In this document: one piece after another, positions 6,217 to 9,799 of the stretch
How positions within the stretch are numbered: position 1 is the first letter of the stretch
Layout: the number at the start of each line of letters is the position of its first letter
NCBI GenBank assembly: GCA_946620335.1
Contig: CAMONF010000095.1
Coordinates: 1-9,799, forward strand
DNA length: 9,799 bases
DNA from: an uncultured Clostridia bacterium
GTDB taxonomy: Bacteria; Bacillota; Clostridia; Lachnospirales; Lachnospiraceae
Direction: 5' to 3'
Position numbers and translations under genes: made by a program
The notes under the pieces: generated by a model
The model's database searches: none
What the model was told of the DNA's origin: nothing
Seen by the model: only the letters and a program-made list of their open reading frames with translations

Positions 6217-6237
6217 TCCGGGCTGATGCCGCCCGGA
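6217..6237 (+). repeat. Hairpin, likely partial first copy of the 63-bp repeat
   Basis: TCCGGGC (6217-6223) pairs perfectly with GCCCGGA (6231-6237) around a 7-base loop. The 3' arm and what follows (GCCGCCCGGATAGGAGG, 6228-6244) resemble the corresponding part of the next copy (GCCGCCCGAAGGAAG, 6291-6305). It is therefore probably the tail of an older copy. Confidence 0.6.
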
Positions 6238-6244
6238 TAGGAGG

Positions 6245-6374
6245 ACTTGGGAAACGCGCCGACCTTGAGCGTTTCACGTGCCGGCTGCAAGCCGCCCGAA
6301 GGAAGCTACTTGGGAAACGCGCCGACCTTGAGCGCCTTCACGTGCCGGGCCGCAGGCTGCCCGGAGAGAGGAAG
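6245..6374. repeat. 63-bp direct repeat, two diverged tandem copies, running into the tilS ribosome site
   Basis: Copy 1 is 6245-6307 and copy 2 is 6308-6374. They share an identical 27-base block (6245-6271 and 6308-6334, starting ACTTGGGAAACGCGCCG), a shared TCACGTGCCGG segment, and a purine-rich SD-like end (GAAGGAAG, then GAGAGGAAG). Copy 1 forms GAAACGC/GCGTTTC (6251-6275) and CGGCT-GCA-AGCCG (6282-6294). Copy 2 can form CCGGGC/GCCCGG around an 8-base loop. Confidence 0.9.
6366..6374 (+). promoter_or_regulatory. Shine-Dalgarno that sets the TTG start of tilS
   Basis: GAGAGGAAG at the end of the second repeat copy stands 5 bases before TTG at 6380. The next in-frame ATG (6404) has no comparable site. 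Confidence 0.75.
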
Positions 6375-6379
6375 CAGGA

Positions 6380-7807
6380 TTGCTGGACAAAATCAGGGCC
6401 TATATGAAGGACAATGGAATGATCGCGCCCGGCGCACGGGTGGTGGCGGGCGTCTCCGGAGGCGCGGACTCAGTCTGCCTCTTCCATGTGCTGCGGGCCC
6501 TGTCGGCGGAGCTCTCCTTCACCTTCATGGCTGTCCACGTGGAACACGGCATCCGTGGAGAGGAGGCCCTGCGGGACGCCTCTTTTGTGGAAAAACTCTG
6601 TGCCGAGACGGGGGTGCCGTGCCGCGTCGTCCACGCCGATATTCCGACGCTGGCGGCGGAGGCCGGGCTGGGCCTGGAAGAGGCCGGCCGGCTCGTCCGG
6701 CGGCAGATCTTTGAAGAGATCGGAATGGAGTGGGGGGCTGACCGCATCGCCCTGGCCCATCACATGGATGACAGGGCCGAGACCCTCCTCTTCAATCTTG
6801 CGAGGGGGACTGGACTGGCTGGCCTCGGCTCCATCCGCCCTGTCAGCGGACCTTATATCCGGCCGCTTCTATGCGTCTCCCGGGAGGAGATTACGGGCTA
6901 CTTGCGGGAGCAGGGGCTTACCTGGTGCGAAGATTCGACCAATGAGGAGATGGACTACAGCCGGAACCGCCTGCGGCTCTCCATCATTCCCGCCCTGCGG
7001 GACGGGGTGAACAGCCAGGCTTCCCGGCACATGGCGCAGGCCGCCGAAACCGCGGCCGAAGCCTGGGACTATCTATCCGGCGTGTTCCGGGACCGCTGCG
7101 AGCGCTATGGAACCTTTGCGGAAGGACGTGTGCTCCTCTCCTCCGACCTGGCCGATCAGGAGCCGCCCATTATCGTGAAGGGCGTGGTCCGACTGGCACT
7201 GGCTCAGTGCCGGGGCGGGGAGAAGGACCTGACGGCCCGGCATACGGAGGCCGTTGCTGACCTCTTCCGAGGGCGGACCGGCCGGATGGCCGACCTGCCC
7301 GGCAGCCTTCAGGCGCGCAGGACGCCCGAGGGTGTTCTCATTTACAAGCCGGAAGAGAGCCAGGCTCCGCAGGAAGTCGTTCTGGCCGTCCCGGGCCGGA
7401 CTGTTTTTGGCGACTGGGTCTTCGAGACGGCCCTGGCCGGACCCGAAGAATGGGAGAAAAATAAAAAACAGGCCGCCGATCCCGGGCGAAATGAGTGTAC
7501 GAAATGGTTCGATTATGATAAAATTAAGGGTATGGCACGAATTCGCTGTCGAAGGACAGGGGATTTTATTGTCATTCATCCAAACGGTGCGCGCCGCTCG
7601 CTTTCCGATCTTTTTACGGACCGGAAGCTGCCCCGGGAGACAAGGGACAGGGTGCCGCTCATAGCGGATGACAGCGATATTCTCTGGGCAGTCGGGGTCC
7701 GGTCGGGCGAAGGCCGGCGGATCGGGGCCGGGACGCGCCGTATACTGATCGTGAAGGCAGAGAAAGCCGGCACAGGCGATGCCGGCCAGGGGGTAGAAAA
7801 TGAGTGA
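6380..7807 (+). CDS. tilS: tRNA(Ile)-lysidine synthetase
   Basis: ATP-dependent attachment of lysine to C34 of the CAU-anticodon tRNA-Ile, changing both codon reading (AUA) and charging; cytosolic and essential in most bacteria. 475 aa, close to B. subtilis TilS. Seen: the N-terminal PP-loop S26-G-G-A-D-S, the HGIRGEEALRDASFVE stretch, LAHHMDDRAETLLFNLARG (about residues 125-143), ending of the core with EDSTN and YSRNRLRL, and a C-terminal TilS_C domain (SLSDLFTDRKLPRETRD). The start is TTG 6380, chosen because of GAGAGGAAG at 6366-6374 and because MLDKIRAYMKDNGMI matches the usual N-terminus; ATG 6404 is the alternative. The last 8 bases overlap hpt. The leader is made of hairpin repeats. 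Confidence 0.95.
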   Translation: MLDKIRAYMKDNGMIAPGARVVAGVSGGADSVCLFHVLRALSAELSFTFMAVHVEHGIRGEEALRDASFVEKLCAETGVPCRVVHADIPTLAAEAGLGLEEAGRLVRRQIFEEIGMEWGADRIALAHHMDDRAETLLFNLARGTGLAGLGSIRPVSGPYIRPLLCVSREEITGYLREQGLTWCEDSTNEEMDYSRNRLRLSIIPALRDGVNSQASRHMAQAAETAAEAWDYLSGVFRDRCERYGTFAEGRVLLSSDLADQEPPIIVKGVVRLALAQCRGGEKDLTARHTEAVADLFRGRTGRMADLPGSLQARRTPEGVLIYKPEESQAPQEVVLAVPGRTVFGDWVFETALAGPEEWEKNKKQAADPGRNECTKWFDYDKIKGMARIRCRRTGDFIVIHPNGARRSLSDLFTDRKLPRETRDRVPLIADDSDILWAVGVRSGEGRRIGAGTRRILIVKAEKAGTGDAGQGVENE

Positions 7808-8336
7808 AAAAATCAGCGTTATGATTTCAGAGCAGGAGATTACCGAGAGGGTCAAATGTCTGGCGGAGCAGATCGGGCGCGACTATGCAGGCAAGACAAT
7901 CCGCATGATCTGTGTGCTGAAGGGCGGCTATTATTTCATGTCTGAGCTTTCCAAGCGGATCCCGGAGGACGTGCCGGTGGAGCTGGACTTCATGTCCGTC
8001 TCCAGCTACGGCGATGACACCAAGTCCTCGGGCGTCGTCAGGATCGTCAAGGACCTGGACCAGCCTCTTGAGGGCAAGGACGTTCTGATCGTGGAGGACA
8101 TCATCGACTCCGGCCGGACCCTCTACTATCTCATGGACATCATGCGGGGCAGAAAGCCGGCTTCTCTCAGGCTCTGCACCCTTCTGGACAAGCCGGACAG
8201 GCGCGAGCGGGACGTGAAGGTTGACTACGTGGCCTTTGAGATCGAGGACAAGTTCGTGGTCGGCTGCGGCATGGACTACAAGCAGAAGTACCGGAACCTG
8301 CCCTATATCGGCGTTGTTGAACTGACAGAGGACTAA
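7800..8336 (+). CDS. hpt: Hypoxanthine phosphoribosyltransferase
   Basis: Purine salvage: hypoxanthine (and usually guanine) + PRPP -> IMP/GMP; cytosolic, 178 aa, normal family length. Seen: the LKGGYYF loop near residues 40-46, the flexible-loop serine-tyrosine (SSYG), the PRPP-binding motif V98-E-D-I-I-D-S-G-R-T, and the purine-binding segment VDYVAFEIEDKFVVGCGMDY. The start ATG 7800 overlaps tilS by 8 bases and has its own AGGGGG (7788-7793). In B. subtilis TilS and HprT (Hpt) have been reported to act together as an activator of ftsH, and the three genes are adjacent here in the same order. Whether that happens in this organism is unknown. Confidence 0.96.
   Translation: MSEKISVMISEQEITERVKCLAEQIGRDYAGKTIRMICVLKGGYYFMSELSKRIPEDVPVELDFMSVSSYGDDTKSSGVVRIVKDLDQPLEGKDVLIVEDIIDSGRTLYYLMDIMRGRKPASLRLCTLLDKPDRRERDVKVDYVAFEIEDKFVVGCGMDYKQKYRNLPYIGVVELTED
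8327..8332 (+). promoter_or_regulatory. Shine-Dalgarno for ftsH inside the end of hpt
   Basis: AGAGGA lies in the last codons of hpt. It is 4 bases before GTG 8337 and 10 bases before GTG 8343, so it serves either start and does not settle the choice. Confidence 0.6.
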
Positions 8337-8342
8337 GTGGAA

Positions 8343-9799
<1,457 letters not shown>

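Larger units (their letters stand above)
6076..6379 (+). other. 304-base gap between divIC and tilS: hairpins and repeats, no gene
   Basis: No credible coding sequence was seen on either strand. The left part holds an AT-richer patch (6084-6105) and a strong hairpin at 6105-6136, with outer arms GCAGGGC and GCCCTGC and an inner GCC/GGC stem. The first T-rich run, TCTTTT (6149-6154), is too far away for a good terminator. A 10-base palindrome CAGGCGCCTG (6121-6130) overlaps the hairpin. The right part is built of the hairpin repeats listed separately. No sound promoter for tilS was found. In spore-forming relatives this interval holds spoIIE. Confidence 0.6.

Noticed and set aside
6189..6714. 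Forward frames over the tilS leader with repeated peptides (GKRADLER, GNAPTLS)
   Set aside because: The repetition comes from the 63-bp DNA repeat and appears in two frames at once. The frames run into tilS in the wrong register, and no coding signature is seen.

Overview
The window is a GC-rich stretch of bacterial chromosome on which every convincing gene lies on the + strand. Gene content and order point to a Gram-positive Firmicute of the class Clostridia, probably Lachnospiraceae-like; this is an inference from synteny and protein style, not from a database search. Most of the content is conserved housekeeping. There is no phage, plasmid, CRISPR or recognisable transposase gene.

Layout. 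(1) 1-1122: pyrimidine salvage, with the 3' part of uracil phosphoribosyltransferase (upp) followed by a dCMP deaminase (comEB type). (2) 1194-2639: a short, archaeal/eukaryal-type prolyl-tRNA synthetase (proS), closed by a clear intrinsic terminator at 2666-2699. (3) 2869-4712: a tRNA-maturation pair, the HD-containing CCA-adding enzyme and a TrmL-type tRNA 2'-O-methyltransferase, whose reading frames overlap by 4 bases. (4) 4752-5565: a near-consensus sigma-A promoter, the nucleoid protein HU, an unusual 43-bp tandem repeat array headed by an inverted copy of its own arm, and a small S4-domain protein of the RqcP/YabO type. (5) 5566-6379: a structured leader, a DivIC/FtsB-like septum protein, and a 304-base gap carrying hairpins and a 63-bp direct repeat. 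(6) 6380-9799: tilS, hpt and the 5' two-thirds of ftsH, tightly packed and translationally coupled. FtsH runs off the right edge of the window.

How it fits together. HU - S4 protein - DivIC - TilS - Hpt - FtsH is the conserved Firmicute block known in Bacillus subtilis as yabO-yabP-yabQ-divIC-spoIIE-tilS-hprT-ftsH. Here the three sporulation genes of that block (yabP, yabQ, spoIIE) are absent. The two places they would occupy are non-coding DNA rich in hairpins (189 and 304 bases). This suggests a lineage that has lost sporulation.

The most unusual features are non-coding. At 5137-5318 a 69-nt near-perfect hairpin is followed by further tandem copies of its 3' half, and the last, truncated copy supplies the Shine-Dalgarno sequence of the S4 gene. 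At 6217-6374 a second, unrelated hairpin-forming repeat leads directly into the tilS ribosome binding site. Both look like repeat-built 5' leaders. A regulatory role is inference only.
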